This document shows positions 1 to 8,571 of a DNA stretch of 64,000 bases, piece by piece. Position 1 is the first letter of the stretch. Each line of letters begins with the position of its first letter. The DNA is from Actinocorallia aurantiaca. Its GTDB lineage: Bacteria > Actinomycetota > Actinomycetes > Streptosporangiales > Streptosporangiaceae. The DNA is taken from assembly GCF_039533685.1 (NCBI RefSeq), contig NZ_BAAATZ010000006.1:124001-188000 (forward strand). Direction: 5' to 3'. Both the position numbers and the translations under genes were made by a program. The notes under the pieces were generated by a model that was given only the letters and a program-made list of their open reading frames with translations, did not search any database and had not been told where the DNA came from.

Positions 1-1
1 G

Positions 2-1294
2 GCGCTGCAGGACTACCAGCAGCAGCTGGAGCGGGCCTTCACCGAGGTGCGGGAGGCCGCGGGGCAGCCCGCGGCTCCGGGCGCGGTGATCCGCCCGCCG
101 GACGAGGACCGCATCCCGATCGACCACGGCGCGGCGGGCTCGGCGATCCCGCTGGAGTCCGTCAAGGAGATCATCAACACCCAGGTGGACCTGCCCGAGG
201 GCTTCACGGTGCACCCGCGGCTGCAGCCGGTCCTCGACCGGCGGGTCAAGATGATCGACGACGACGCCATCGACTGGGCCACCGGCGAGCTGCTCGCCTT
301 CGGCTCCCTGCTGATGGACGGCCACCCGGTCCGCCTGGTGGGCCAGGACGTCCAGCGCGGCACCTTCGGCCAGCGCCACGCCGTGCTGGTCGACCGCAAG
401 ACCGGTGAGACCCACACCCCGCTCAGCAGGTTCTTCCAGGGCACCACGAAGTTCTACGTCCATGACTCGCTGCTCAGCGAGTTCGCGGCGATGGGCTTCG
501 AGTACGGCTACTCGCTGCAGCGCCCCGACGCCCTGGTGCTGTGGGAGGCGCAGTTCGGCGACTTCGCCAACGGCGCCCAGTCGATCGTGGACGAGTTCAT
601 CTCCTCCGGTGAGCAGAAGTGGGGTCAGCGCTCCTCGGTCACGCTGCTGCTGCCGCACGGGTACGAGGGCCAGGGTCCCGACCACAGCTCCGCCCGCATC
701 GAGCGGTACCTGCAGATGTGCGCCCAGGACAACATGACGGTCGTCTACCCGACCACGCCGGCGAACTACTTCCACCTGCTGCGCTGGCAGTCCCTCTCGG
801 GGCGGCACAAGCCGCTGGTCGTCTTCACGCCCAAGTCGCTGCTGCGCTCCAAGGCCGCGACCTCGTCCGTGGAGGAGTTCACCAGCGGGGCGTTCCAGCC
901 GGTCATCCCCGACACCGCGGCGGACCCGGCGAAGGTCCGGCGGGTGCTGTTCACCACCGGCAAGATCTACTACGACGTCGTCGCCGCCCGTAAGAAGGCG
1001 GGCGCCGACGACACCGCGGTGATCCGGATCGAGCGGCTCTACCCGTCCCCGATCGACGAGATCAAGGCCGAGCTGGCCAAGTACCCGCAGGACGTGGAGA
1101 TCACGTACGTGCAGGACGAGCCGAAGAACATGGGCGCCTGGCCCTTCTTCGCCCTGGTCCTGTGGAACTACCTGGACGGCCGGAAGCTGAACCTGGTCTC
1201 CCGCCCCGCCTCCTCCTCCCCGGCGGTGGGCTCGGCGAAGACGCACCAGGCCGAGCAGGAGGCGATGCTCTCGCGCCTGTTCCCCAGCGGCTGA
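2..1294 (+). CDS. kgd: Multifunctional 2-oxoglutarate metabolism enzyme Kgd, C-terminal part
   Basis: The reading frame is open from base 2, so only the last ~430 residues are in the window. They match the C-terminal half of the E1/2-oxoglutarate decarboxylase portion of the actinobacterial Kgd/SucA fusion: a transketolase-like pyrimidine-binding segment containing LLPHGYEGQGPDHSS and IERYLQMCAQDN, then the E1 C-terminal domain (VVFTPKSLLRSKAA, YVQDEPKNMGAWPF). The enzyme decarboxylates 2-oxoglutarate with thiamine diphosphate at the TCA-cycle branch point in the cytosol. The N-terminal lipoyl-transferase part lies upstream of the window and cannot be checked. The stop is followed two bases later by an assembly gap. 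Confidence 0.93.
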   Translation, partial: ALQDYQQQLERAFTEVREAAGQPAAPGAVIRPPDEDRIPIDHGAAGSAIPLESVKEIINTQVDLPEGFTVHPRLQPVLDRRVKMIDDDAIDWATGELLAFGSLLMDGHPVRLVGQDVQRGTFGQRHAVLVDRKTGETHTPLSRFFQGTTKFYVHDSLLSEFAAMGFEYGYSLQRPDALVLWEAQFGDFANGAQSIVDEFISSGEQKWGQRSSVTLLLPHGYEGQGPDHSSARIERYLQMCAQDNMTVVYPTTPANYFHLLRWQSLSGRHKPLVVFTPKSLLRSKAATSSVEEFTSGAFQPVIPDTAADPAKVRRVLFTTGKIYYDVVAARKKAGADDTAVIRIERLYPSPIDEIKAELAKYPQDVEITYVQDEPKNMGAWPFFALVLWNYLDGRKLNLVSRPASSSPAVGSAKTHQAEQEAMLSRLFPSG

Positions 1295-1296
1295 CC

Positions 1297-1331
1297 NNNN
1301 NNNNNNNNNNNNNNNNNNNNNNNNNNNNNNN
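1297..1331. other. Assembly gap (35 N)
   Basis: A run of N between the kgd stop codon and the next small gene. Any terminator or promoter there cannot be read, and the run length may not be the true size. Confidence 0.99.
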
Positions 1332-1398
1332 TCTGGCTCCTCCACCCGGCCCGACGGGCCGGGCAACCCGACAGACGTGGCAGGAAGGGGAAACCGCC

Positions 1399-1584
1399 GT
1401 GTACTTCACCGACCGCGGCATCGAGGAACTGGCGGCCAGGCGCGGCGAGGAGGAGGTCTCCCTCGTCTGGGTGGCCGAGCGGCTGCGCGAGTTCGTCGAT
1501 CTCAACCCGGAGTTCGAGATCCCGGTCGAGCGGCTGGCCACCTGGCTGGCCCGGCTCGACGACGAGGACGAGGACGACGGCTGA
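1399..1584 (+). CDS. Small acidic conserved protein, DUF6104-type
   Basis: A 61-residue protein starting at GTG 1399, preceded by an AGGAAGGGG ribosome binding site. It begins MYFTDRGIEELAARRG and ends in a highly acidic tail (DDEDEDDG). I recognise this as the small actinobacterial family annotated DUF6104, often found just downstream of kgd; its function is unknown. It has no membrane segment, no cysteine and no obvious catalytic residues. Pairing with kgd suggests a conserved neighbourhood, but the gap between them prevents saying whether they share a transcript. Confidence 0.82.
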   Translation: MYFTDRGIEELAARRGEEEVSLVWVAERLREFVDLNPEFEIPVERLATWLARLDDEDEDDG

Positions 1585-1661
1585 GCCGTCGGGGCCCCTC
1601 GGCGGGGGCATGCCGGAGTCGTCGGGGCTTCGGCATGCCTTCGGGGGGCTCCGCGAGGGGC

Positions 1662-2708
1662 TCAGGCCTCGGCGCGGGTCTGGTCGGCGGAGGGGCGCCG
1701 GTAGGTGATCATGCGCTTGACCTCGACCAGCCGGCGCTTGCGTATCTGCTTGCTGCGGTTGGAGCGGATCCGGCGGAACTCCTTCATCCGGTCCTTGGGC
1801 ACCGGGATCCCGTTGCCGGTCAGCTCGTAGCCGATCCGGCGCATCTCCTCGCCCACGATCTCCTCGATCAGCGCCAGGTCGGTGCCGGTCAGCCGCTCCT
1901 CCCAGGAGTTCACCGAGTCGGTGCTGACCGGGTTGGAGATCTCCTTGAAGGGAGTGCCGGTGGGACGGTCGGGGTCCTGGTGGTAGTCGAGCATGGAGTC
2001 GATCCCGGCGGGGTCCAGGCCGAGGAAGGCGCACACCTCCCCCAGGACGGCCTTCGGGTCGGCGACGAGCTCCTCGTAGCGGACGTCGAAGAACTGGTCC
2101 TCGGGGAGCTTGCGGCGCCAGGCCTCGGCCGAGACGATTGCCCGCTGCCACATCTCGGTGGCCGACTCCACCCCGCCCCAGCTCCAGCCGACCCGGTTCA
2201 TGGAGGCGGCGCAGGCGCGGGGGTCGCGGACGACGTTGACGTACTGGGCGTCGGGGAAGAGGTCGAAGACCGCGTTGAGGTTCCAGGCGTGCGAGGGGCG
2301 CTTGTCCCCCCAGCGGGGCTTGCCCTGGTTGCGAGCGTTCAGCGCGAAGCAGGCGGCCAGCATGGAGCCCATGGTGGGAGGGGCCAGGACGACGGCCTGG
2401 ATCAGCTCCTCGGGGGTGGCCTTGAGCCGCTCGCTCCGGCTCTTCTTGTTCTTGACGATCCACTCGCCGACCTTGCGGCGGTTCTCAGGGTCCCCGAAGT
2501 CGCCGAAGGCGTCGCGCTTCCGGTACAGGGGGACGATGAACGCGGTCTCGTGCGGCACCGCCAGGTGGGGGTGGCTGTTCAGCATGCTCCGGAGCAACGT
2601 CGTCCCTGACCGAGGACAACCCCCGACGATGACCGGCCGGCCGGACCCGCCGGCGCCAGACACCTCAGTCCCTGCTGGGGTTGCATCATGTGACGAAAAT
2701 TTCTCCAT
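1662..2708 (-). CDS. Sulfotransferase family protein
   Basis: 348 residues. Near the N-terminus (about residues 28-40) is GGCPRSGTTLLRSML, the P-loop-like 5'-phosphosulfate-binding motif of PAPS-dependent sulfotransferases. About residues 155-170 carry VVRDPRACAASMNR, the 3'-phosphate-binding arginine/serine segment. The protein should transfer sulfate from PAPS to a hydroxyl or amine; the acceptor cannot be predicted. There is no signal peptide, so it is probably cytosolic. It converges on the DUF6104 gene and is divergent from malic enzyme across 250 bp. No sulfate-activation genes are nearby, so it appears to be a lone tailoring enzyme. Confidence 0.82.
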   Translation of the reverse strand: MEKFSSHDATPAGTEVSGAGGSGRPVIVGGCPRSGTTLLRSMLNSHPHLAVPHETAFIVPLYRKRDAFGDFGDPENRRKVGEWIVKNKKSRSERLKATPEELIQAVVLAPPTMGSMLAACFALNARNQGKPRWGDKRPSHAWNLNAVFDLFPDAQYVNVVRDPRACAASMNRVGWSWGGVESATEMWQRAIVSAEAWRRKLPEDQFFDVRYEELVADPKAVLGEVCAFLGLDPAGIDSMLDYHQDPDRPTGTPFKEISNPVSTDSVNSWEERLTGTDLALIEEIVGEEMRRIGYELTGNGIPVPKDRMKEFRRIRSNRSKQIRKRRLVEVKRMITYRRPSADQTRAEA

Positions 2709-2958
2709 GTTGCGGCAGCTTAACGGGACTCACCCGACTCTGTAGGTCACGAAAGCCTTACAACAGAACCGGACAGAAGTGACGTACTCCACACCCGCCC
2801 CCCAAAGTTTGAAGTCCAGCCTCCATATGTCACAATCTCTTGACGGGTGACCCCCGTGTACGTCGAGAGGCGACCGTCCACACCCCCCGAACACCACGAG
2901 GCCGGGTGTCATCGCGGCGTCTGCCCGAACTTCCAACTTTCGTCTTAGTGGGGTCGCT

Positions 2959-4137
2959 GTGGCTACTGACCTTCCCGATTACTCCGATGATCCGGCCTTC
3001 GCCATCCATGTCGGCGGCAAGCTCGAGATCCGCTCCACCATCCCCGTCCGGGACAAGGACGACCTCTCCCTCGCCTACACCCCCGGTGTGGCCCGCGTCT
3101 GCACCGCGATCGCCGATCACCCCGAACTCGCCTACGAGTACACCTGGACCTCCAAGGTCGTGGCCGTCGTGACCGACGGAACCGCGGTCCTGGGTCTGGG
3201 CGACATCGGCCCCGCCGCCTCCATGCCGGTCATGGAGGGCAAGTCCCTGCTGTTCAAGGAGTTCGCGGGCGTCGACTCGGTGCCCATCGCCCTGGCCACC
3301 ACCGACGTCGACGAGATCGTCGACACCGTCATCCGCATGGCGCCGTCCTTCGGGGGGATCAACCTCGAGGACATCAGCGCCCCCCGCTGCTTCGAGATCG
3401 AGGACAGGCTGCGCGCGGCCCTGGACATCCCGGTCTTCCACGACGACCAGCACGGCACCGCGATCGTGTCGCTCGCCGCGCTGACCAACGCCTCCCGGCT
3501 GCTCGGCAAGCCGCTGTCACAGATGCGCGGCGTGATCGCCGGCGCCGGCGCGTCCGGTGTCGCGGTCTGCCGCATCCTGCTCAACGCGGGCGTCGGCGAC
3601 ATCGCCGTCGCCGACAGCAAGGGCCTGGTCTACCGGGGCCGGGACGGCCTGAACAGCGTCAAGCAGGCGCTGGCGGAGGACACCAACAAGGCGGGCCTGA
3701 CCGGCTCGACCGAGGAGGCCCTGCGCGGAGCCGACTTCTTCATCGGACTGTCCGGCTCCACCGTCGCCGAGTCCGCCATCGCCGCGATGGCCGAGGACGC
3801 GATCGTCTTCGCCCTGTCGAACCCGACCCCCGAGGTCGAGCCCGACGTGGCGGCCAAGTACGCCAAGGTCGTGGCCACCGGCCGCAGCGACCACCCCAAC
3901 CAGATCAACAACGTGCTCGCCTTCCCCGGCATCTTCAAGGGCGCCCTGGACGTCCGGGCGCATTCGATCACCGAGGGCATGAAGGTCGCCGCCGCCCAGG
4001 CGCTGGCCGCCGTCGTGACCGACGACGAGCTGGCGGCCGACTACATCATCCCCAGCCCCTTCGACCCGCGGGTCGCCCCGGCGGTCATCGCCGCCGTGTC
4101 CGCCCAGGCCAGGGCCGAGGGGGTCAACCGGATCTGA
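2959..4137 (+). CDS. NAD(P)-dependent malic enzyme
   Basis: 392 residues from GTG 2959. The enzyme decarboxylates malate to pyruvate with reduction of NAD(P)+. The short bacterial form is recognisable: YTPGVARVC near residue 40, the metal/substrate motif VFHDDQHGTA near 158-166, and a Rossmann segment VIAGAGASGVAVCRILL near 193-210. ALSNPTPEVEPD and NQINNVLAFPGIFKG near the C-terminus are family signatures. Length is normal for the short type without a phosphotransacetylase domain. It stands alone on its strand and is followed by a strong terminator, so it is probably monocistronic. Confidence 0.93.
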   Translation: MATDLPDYSDDPAFAIHVGGKLEIRSTIPVRDKDDLSLAYTPGVARVCTAIADHPELAYEYTWTSKVVAVVTDGTAVLGLGDIGPAASMPVMEGKSLLFKEFAGVDSVPIALATTDVDEIVDTVIRMAPSFGGINLEDISAPRCFEIEDRLRAALDIPVFHDDQHGTAIVSLAALTNASRLLGKPLSQMRGVIAGAGASGVAVCRILLNAGVGDIAVADSKGLVYRGRDGLNSVKQALAEDTNKAGLTGSTEEALRGADFFIGLSGSTVAESAIAAMAEDAIVFALSNPTPEVEPDVAAKYAKVVATGRSDHPNQINNVLAFPGIFKGALDVRAHSITEGMKVAAAQALAAVVTDDELAADYIIPSPFDPRVAPAVIAAVSAQARAEGVNRI

Positions 4138-4159
4138 CCTGATCCGACCACAGGATGTC

Positions 4160-4211
4160 GGCACCGCGTCCTCTCCGTCGCCCCGGAGGGAACGCGGTGC
4201 CGAACTTTTTT
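4160..4211 (+). terminator. Rho-independent terminator after malic enzyme
   Basis: A perfect 10-bp stem (GGCACCGCGT at 4160-4169 with ACGCGGTGCC at 4192-4201) is followed four bases later by six T residues (4206-4211). T-tailed terminators of this kind are uncommon at this G+C content, so the call is strong. Confidence 0.9.
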
Positions 4212-4367
4212 GGGGCAACACTCAACGGACACATACGAGAACTTTGAGTTGCATAGATCTTTGTCACTTTTAGGTAAAGGATGGCCCTAGGAAAGATCAT
4301 GTTTTAAAAGCGCTGGTAGCGTGCCGAACTCCTATCGGCACTCACTCCGTCTGGAGCGACTCAGCGT

Positions 4368-5444
4368 ATGAAGAAGGCCCTGCACCGTCTCGCCGTCCTC
4401 TCCCTTCCGCTGGCCCTCACCGCCAGTGTCCTGCCCGCACAGAGCGTCTCCGCGGCCGTCGACAGGACGGCCAAGTACAACGCCAAGGCGCCGAAGGGCT
4501 TCAAGCGGAAGAACGCCAAGGGCGTCACCAACGTGAACAAGTACCTCTACCCCCGCCGGGACTACGTGGGCGTGTTCACCCAGTACGACAACCGCTCTCC
4601 CGTCGGCGGGGCCAAGTACTTCGGCGGCCTCGTCGGCAAGAAGAAGCCGAACGTCATCAAGGGCTTCGCCAACTGGGGCGCGCCCTTCGACCAGGCCTGG
4701 GCCAAGAGCATCTGGAAGGCCGGCGCCATCCCGCAGTGGGAGCTGGAGGCCCACCCGGTCGACTGGAACGGCGGCATCACCGTCAAGAAGATCGCCAACG
4801 GCCGCGCTGACGCCTACATCAAGCAGATCGCCCAGAGCGTCCGCGCCGCGAAGGTACCGGTCGCCCTCAGCTTCGCCCACGAGTTCAACGGCGACTGGTA
4901 CGAGTGGGGCTACTGCAGCCGGCCGAAGAAGAACCCGCCCGCCACCGCGTGCAAGTACAAGACCAAGCCGGCCGAGTTCAAGAAGGCCTGGAAGCGCATG
5001 CACGGCATCTTCACCAAGGCGGGCGCGACCAACGCCATCTGGATGTGGTCTCCGAACGAGACCGGCCCCCGCGCCGAGGTGAGGCTCAAGCCCTTCTACC
5101 CCGGTGACGCCTACGTCGACTGGATCGGGCTGATCGGCTACTACCGCAGCACCTCCAGCACCTACGCGAAGGTCTTCACCCCCAGCATCAAGGAGCTGCG
5201 CAGGTTCACCAAGAAACCGATCATCATCGGCGAGGTCAGCACCCTGCCCGGCAAGAACCGTCCGCGCCAGATCAGGGACTTCCTGAAGAACGTCGCGGCC
5301 GACCCGGGCGTCATCGGCTTCATCTGGTTCAACAAGGACCAGCGCAAGAACGAGGGCCCCAACGGGGACTACCGGGTGGAGAAGAGCAAGGCCGGCGTCA
5401 CCGCCTTCAAGACCGGCCTGAAGAAGGGGTACTTCGGCCGCTAG
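4368..5444 (+). CDS. Secreted glycoside hydrolase, GH26 (beta-mannanase-like)
   Basis: 358 residues. A Sec signal peptide is visible: MKK, hydrophobic core LAVLSLPLALTASVL, likely cleavage after VSA near residue 29. The mature part carries the GH26 acid/base motif HEFNGDWYEWG (Glu near residue 171) and the nucleophile segment IIIGEVST (Glu near 288), with FIWFNKD near the end. The enzyme should hydrolyse beta-mannan or a related beta-glucan outside the cell; substrate is inferred from the family only. No carbohydrate-binding module is seen. The ~155 bp upstream is unusually A+T-rich for this window and probably holds a regulated promoter, but I could not define one. Confidence 0.82.
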   Translation: MKKALHRLAVLSLPLALTASVLPAQSVSAAVDRTAKYNAKAPKGFKRKNAKGVTNVNKYLYPRRDYVGVFTQYDNRSPVGGAKYFGGLVGKKKPNVIKGFANWGAPFDQAWAKSIWKAGAIPQWELEAHPVDWNGGITVKKIANGRADAYIKQIAQSVRAAKVPVALSFAHEFNGDWYEWGYCSRPKKNPPATACKYKTKPAEFKKAWKRMHGIFTKAGATNAIWMWSPNETGPRAEVRLKPFYPGDAYVDWIGLIGYYRSTSSTYAKVFTPSIKELRRFTKKPIIIGEVSTLPGKNRPRQIRDFLKNVAADPGVIGFIWFNKDQRKNEGPNGDYRVEKSKAGVTAFKTGLKKGYFGR

Positions 5445-5470
5445 TGAGGGCCGGTGGTTAGGGTCGGGGC

Positions 5471-6439
5471 ATGTTCGCTGTCACCGCGGCGCGTATCGAC
5501 GCCGAGCAACCGTTGAACGGGTTGGAACTGGGCGAGCGCCCCGACCCCGTGGCCCCCGAGGGCTGGACCACCGTCACCGTCAGGGCGGCGGCGTTGAACC
5601 ACCACGACCTGTGGACGCTGCGCGGGGTGGGGGTCCGCCCCGAGCAGCTCCCCCTCGTGCTGGGCTGCGACGCCGCCGGGATCGACGAGGACGGCAACGA
5701 GGTCGTCGTCCACTCCGTCGTCGGGGACCCCGACCGGGGACAGGGCGACGAGACCCTCGACCCCAAGCGCTCGCTGCTGTCGGAGGTGCACGACGGCACC
5801 TTCGCCGAGCGGGTCGTGGTGCCCCGGCGCAACCTCGTCCCCAAGCCCTCCGCCCTCAGCTTCGAGGAGGCCGCCTGCCTCCCCACGGCCTGGCTGACCG
5901 CCTACCGGATGCTGTTCGACAAGTCGGGGGTCCAGCCGGGTTCCACGATCCTGGTGCAGGGGGCGGGCGGCGGGGTGGCCACCGCGCTGATCGCACTGGG
6001 CGCCAAGGCCGGGTACCGGGTCTGGGCCACCAGCCGCAGCGAGGCCAAGCGCAAACGGGCGCTGGAGCTGGGCGCGGACGCGGTGTTCGAGAGCGGGGCG
6101 CGGCTGCCCGCCCGGGTCGACGCGGTCATGGAGACGGTCGGGCAGGCCACCTGGGCGCACTCGGTGAAGTCGCTGCGGCCCGGCGGGCGCATCGTCGTCT
6201 CCGGCGCCACCAGCGGCCCGATGCCCCCGGCCGAGCTCACCCGGGTGTTCTTCCTGCAGCTGCAGGTGGTGGGATCCACCATGGGCACCCGCGAGCAGCT
6301 GGTCCGGCTGACGTCCTTCCTGGAGACCACCGGGCTCCGCCCGCCCGTCGACCGGGTGCTGCCGCTGGCGCGGGCCCGGGAGGGCTTCGCCGCGATGGCC
6401 GAGGGCGAACTGTTCGGAAAGATTGTTTTCACCATCTGA
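5471..6439 (+). CDS. Zinc-independent MDR alcohol dehydrogenase/quinone oxidoreductase
   Basis: 322 residues from ATG 5471. Medium-chain dehydrogenase/reductase fold: a GroES-like N-terminal half (AALNHHDLWTLRGVG, LGCDAAGIDEDG) and a Rossmann half with VQGAGGGVATALIALG near residues 160-175. The cysteine cluster of the structural zinc lobe is absent, as in quinone-oxidoreductase-type members. It probably reduces a quinone, enone or aldehyde with NADPH; the substrate is unknown. It follows the GH26 gene by 26 bp on the same strand, so read-through is possible, but a functional link is not evident. Confidence 0.85.
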   Translation: MFAVTAARIDAEQPLNGLELGERPDPVAPEGWTTVTVRAAALNHHDLWTLRGVGVRPEQLPLVLGCDAAGIDEDGNEVVVHSVVGDPDRGQGDETLDPKRSLLSEVHDGTFAERVVVPRRNLVPKPSALSFEEAACLPTAWLTAYRMLFDKSGVQPGSTILVQGAGGGVATALIALGAKAGYRVWATSRSEAKRKRALELGADAVFESGARLPARVDAVMETVGQATWAHSVKSLRPGGRIVVSGATSGPMPPAELTRVFFLQLQVVGSTMGTREQLVRLTSFLETTGLRPPVDRVLPLARAREGFAAMAEGELFGKIVFTI

Positions 6440-6627
6440 AGCCCGCCGTTCCCGGACACGCCTTCACCTGCGCTTTCAGCGGGCGGGCGGCGGCCTCGGG
6501 AACCGTCCTGAACACACGAAATTCAAGGGGGACCGGCGACGGTCGGAGCCGGTTCCCCGATGACGTGTAATACTCGCCGCAGGGAAAAGGAATTCATCGC
6601 ATCGGGCTCACTGCGCGAGGGGCGGAA

Positions 6628-7134
6628 GTGGACCTCGTTTCATACGCGGACCTGGTCGTCGAACTGGTCAACACCCACGATCCGGCCGAGGACGCGCTGC
6701 ACGACCTCGACTCCCTGCGGGCGCTGCTGACCCCGCGCCCCCATCTGCTGGGCCGGCTCACCTACCGGGACCTGGAGGCCATGCGCCAGCTGCGCCAGGA
6801 GCTGCGCGGCATCGTCGAGGCCGCCGTCGCGGGCGAGGACGACCGCGCGGCGGAGGGGCTCAACGCGATGCTGATCCGCCATCCGGTGCATCCGGCGCTG
6901 TCGGACCACGACGGCCACCCCTGGCATCTGCACCTCACCGAGGACGGCTCGGTCCCCGACCGCTACGCCGCCGGGGCGGCGATGGGACTGGCCGTCCTCA
7001 TCGGCGAGAGAGGGATCGGCGCATTGGGCCTGTGCACTTCCCGGGAATGCCGGAACATCTTTTTCCACACAGGGTCCGACAGAAGTCAGCGTTACTGTTC
7101 TGATCGCTGTGGCAAACGGGACGGCGGCCAATAG
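6628..7134 (+). CDS. CGNR-type zinc finger transcriptional regulator
   Basis: 168 residues from GTG 6628, with GGGGCGGAA upstream. The N-terminal part is the stress-induced-regulator (ABATE-like) domain: DLVVELVNTHDP, then LTYRDLEAMRQLRQELR. The C-terminus is a zinc finger with cysteines in CTSREC and RYCSDRCGKR, a CGNR-like arrangement in which the last motif reads CGKR. It is probably a DNA-binding regulator with an unknown effector. Its last 43 bp overlap the 3' end of the convergent sodX, so the two transcripts may interfere. Confidence 0.8.
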   Translation: MDLVSYADLVVELVNTHDPAEDALHDLDSLRALLTPRPHLLGRLTYRDLEAMRQLRQELRGIVEAAVAGEDDRAAEGLNAMLIRHPVHPALSDHDGHPWHLHLTEDGSVPDRYAAGAAMGLAVLIGERGIGALGLCTSRECRNIFFHTGSDRSQRYCSDRCGKRDGGQ

Positions 7135-7403
7135 CGCAGCACCACCCGGCCCAGGACGTCCTGTTCCGGGACGGCTCCGAAATCCCAGCTGTCACGCCTG
7201 CCGGGAGCTCGCTGGTTGTCGCTCTCCAGCCACCAGCCGCGGTCCCGGCGGAACACCGCCCGCTTGACGAGCAGGAGGCCGTCGCGGCGCGCCACGACGA
7301 GGTCCCCCTCGCGCACCGGGCCCTCGCGCACCAGGAGCCGGTCGCCGGGCCCCAGCGTGGGGAGCATCGACAGGCCCTCCACCCGGACCACCCGCCAGCG
7401 CAT
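7092..7403 (-). CDS. sodX: Nickel superoxide dismutase maturation protease (S26 peptidase)
   Basis: 103 residues. A minimal S26 signal-peptidase fold: nucleophile Ser12 in VEGLSMLPTLGPGD and general base Lys47 in LLLVKRAV, followed by DNQRAPGRRDSWDFGAV, the box found in SodX proteins. It has no membrane anchor, as is usual for SodX, which removes the SodN leader so that the new N-terminal His can bind nickel. It is divergent from sodN with 96 bp between the start codons, the classic arrangement, and overlaps the convergent CGNR gene by 43 bp. Confidence 0.9.
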   Translation of the reverse strand: MRWRVVRVEGLSMLPTLGPGDRLLVREGPVREGDLVVARRDGLLLVKRAVFRRDRGWWLESDNQRAPGRRDSWDFGAVPEQDVLGRVVLRYWPPSRLPQRSEQ

Positions 7404-7499
7404 GTCACCGCACCTCCCGCCCTGGGCACCTCATCCTCGGAGTAATGTCTGATCTACAGCATGATCCGAGTCCGCCCACTCACGAAGGGAACCACAACG

Positions 7500-7895
7500 G
7501 TGAGCCTTCTTCGACCGAACACGGTCGTCTCCGCGCACTGCGACCTGCCCTGCGGTGTCTACGACCCCGCTCAGGCCCGCATCGAGGCCGAATCCGTCAA
7601 GGCCATCATCGAGAAGTACGCGGCCAACGAGGACCCGGCGTTCCGCGCCCGGGCCATCGGCATCAAGGAGGAGCGGTCCGACCTCGTCAAGCACCACCTG
7701 TGGGTGCTGTGGACCGACTACTTCAAGCCGCCGCACTTCGAGAAGTACCCGCAGCTCCACGAGCTGTTCAACGAGGCGACCAAGCTCGCCGGCGCCGGCG
7801 GCACCAAGGGCAGCCTGGACGTGAAGGTCGCCGACCAGCTGCTCGAGAAGATCGCGGAGATCGACAAGATCTTCTGGGAGACCAAGAAGGCCTGA
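7500..7895 (+). CDS. sodN: Nickel-containing superoxide dismutase
   Basis: 131 residues if translation starts at GTG 7500, which has GAAGGGA 8-9 bases upstream and gives a short leader (MSLLRPNTVVSA). A longer frame from ATG 7461 is open but has no good ribosome site and would make an atypical leader. SodX would cut before His13, exposing HCDLPCGVYD, the nickel hook whose His, two Cys and amide bind the metal. The rest matches SodN closely (ARIEAESVKAI, YFKPPHFEKYPQLHELFN, IDKIFWETKKA). It forms a cytosolic hexamer that dismutates superoxide. Confidence 0.96.
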   Translation: MSLLRPNTVVSAHCDLPCGVYDPAQARIEAESVKAIIEKYAANEDPAFRARAIGIKEERSDLVKHHLWVLWTDYFKPPHFEKYPQLHELFNEATKLAGAGGTKGSLDVKVADQLLEKIAEIDKIFWETKKA

Positions 7896-7916
7896 GCCTT
7901 CCGCCGTCCACCCGTC

Positions 7917-7951
7917 CATGCCCGGTCCCTCTGGACCGGGCATGGCCGTTT
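7917..7951 (+). terminator. Terminator after sodN
   Basis: A 12-bp perfect stem (CATGCCCGGTCC at 7917-7928 with GGACCGGGCATG at 7933-7944) with a 4-base loop, followed by GCCGTTT. It lies 21 bp past the sodN stop. Confidence 0.8.
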
Positions 7952-8001
7952 CCGGGCCCGGACGGACCGGTGAGATATGCCACAGCCGACGGACGCCCCT
8001 T

Positions 8002-8026
8002 AAATACGCATTCTGGATGCGCATTT
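8002..8026 (+). promoter_or_regulatory. NsrR-type operator upstream of nsrR (autoregulation)
   Basis: Inverted repeat AAATACGCAT (8002-8011), five-base spacer, ATGCGCATTT (8017-8026); the arms match at 9 of 10 positions. Read as an 11-1-11 palindrome it begins AATACGCA, the same half-site start as the hmp operator at 8538. It ends 15 bp before the nsrR GTG, so a bound protein would block transcription or initiation. Confidence 0.75.
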
Positions 8027-8040
8027 GCTACCTTCATGGT

Positions 8041-8484
8041 GTGCGCTTGACGAAGTTCACCGACCTGGCCCTCCGCGCCGTGATGCGCCTGGCGGTCTCC
8101 GAACAGGACGGCCCCCTGACCACCCGGCAGGTGGCCGAGGCGGTGGACGTCCCCTACGCGCACATGGCCAAGGCGGTCAGCCGACTCCAGCACCTCGGCG
8201 TGGTGGAGGCCCGGCGGGGACGCGGCGGCGGGCTCGGACTGACCGTGCTCGGCCGACGCGCCTCCATCGGCTGGCTGGTGCGGGAACTCGAAGGCGAAGG
8301 AGAGGTGGTGGCCTGTGAGGGCGACACTCCATGCCCCCTGCGGGGGGACTGCCGACTGCGGCGGGCGCTCCGCGACGCGCAGGAGGCCTTCTACGCCTCC
8401 CTCGACAGGCTGACCGTGGCCGACCTGGTCTCCTCCCCGAACGGGCCGGTGCTGATCGGCCTCTCCGTCCGCCCTCCCGACTGA
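8041..8484 (+). CDS. nsrR: Nitric-oxide-sensing Rrf2 repressor NsrR
   Basis: 147 residues from GTG 8041. An Rrf2 winged helix-turn-helix (TTRQVAEAVDVPYAHMAKAVSRL, RGRGGGLGL) is followed by the cluster loop CEGDTPCPLRGDC with Cys92, Cys98 and Cys104. Asp8 lies in FTDLAL. In Streptomyces NsrR three cysteines plus Asp8 bind a [4Fe-4S] cluster that nitric oxide destroys, releasing DNA; all four ligands are present here. It sits 87 bp upstream of the flavohaemoglobin gene, its expected target, and both genes carry matching operators. Confidence 0.93.
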   Translation: MRLTKFTDLALRAVMRLAVSEQDGPLTTRQVAEAVDVPYAHMAKAVSRLQHLGVVEARRGRGGGLGLTVLGRRASIGWLVRELEGEGEVVACEGDTPCPLRGDCRLRRALRDAQEAFYASLDRLTVADLVSSPNGPVLIGLSVRPPD

Positions 8485-8537
8485 ACGAACACCCCTCGAG
8501 GATTTCCCGAGCAGGGCCTGGGGTACACCCATGCCTT

Positions 8538-8560
8538 AATACGAAGATCATTTACCAATT
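8538..8560 (+). promoter_or_regulatory. NsrR-type operator upstream of hmp
   Basis: An 11-1-11 site: AATACGAAGAT, C, ATTTACCAATT (8538-8560). It ends directly before the AGGAG ribosome site of hmp. It closely resembles the NsrR site reported upstream of Streptomyces coelicolor hmpA (recalled, not searched) and shares its left half with the nsrR operator at 8002. Confidence 0.82.
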
Positions 8561-8571
8561 AGGAGTCCCCC

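Noticed and set aside
7461..7499. Longer SodN starting at ATG 7461
   Set aside because: No ribosome site before it, and it gives an unusual leader; GTG 7500 has GAAGGGA and yields the normal short SodX-cleaved leader.
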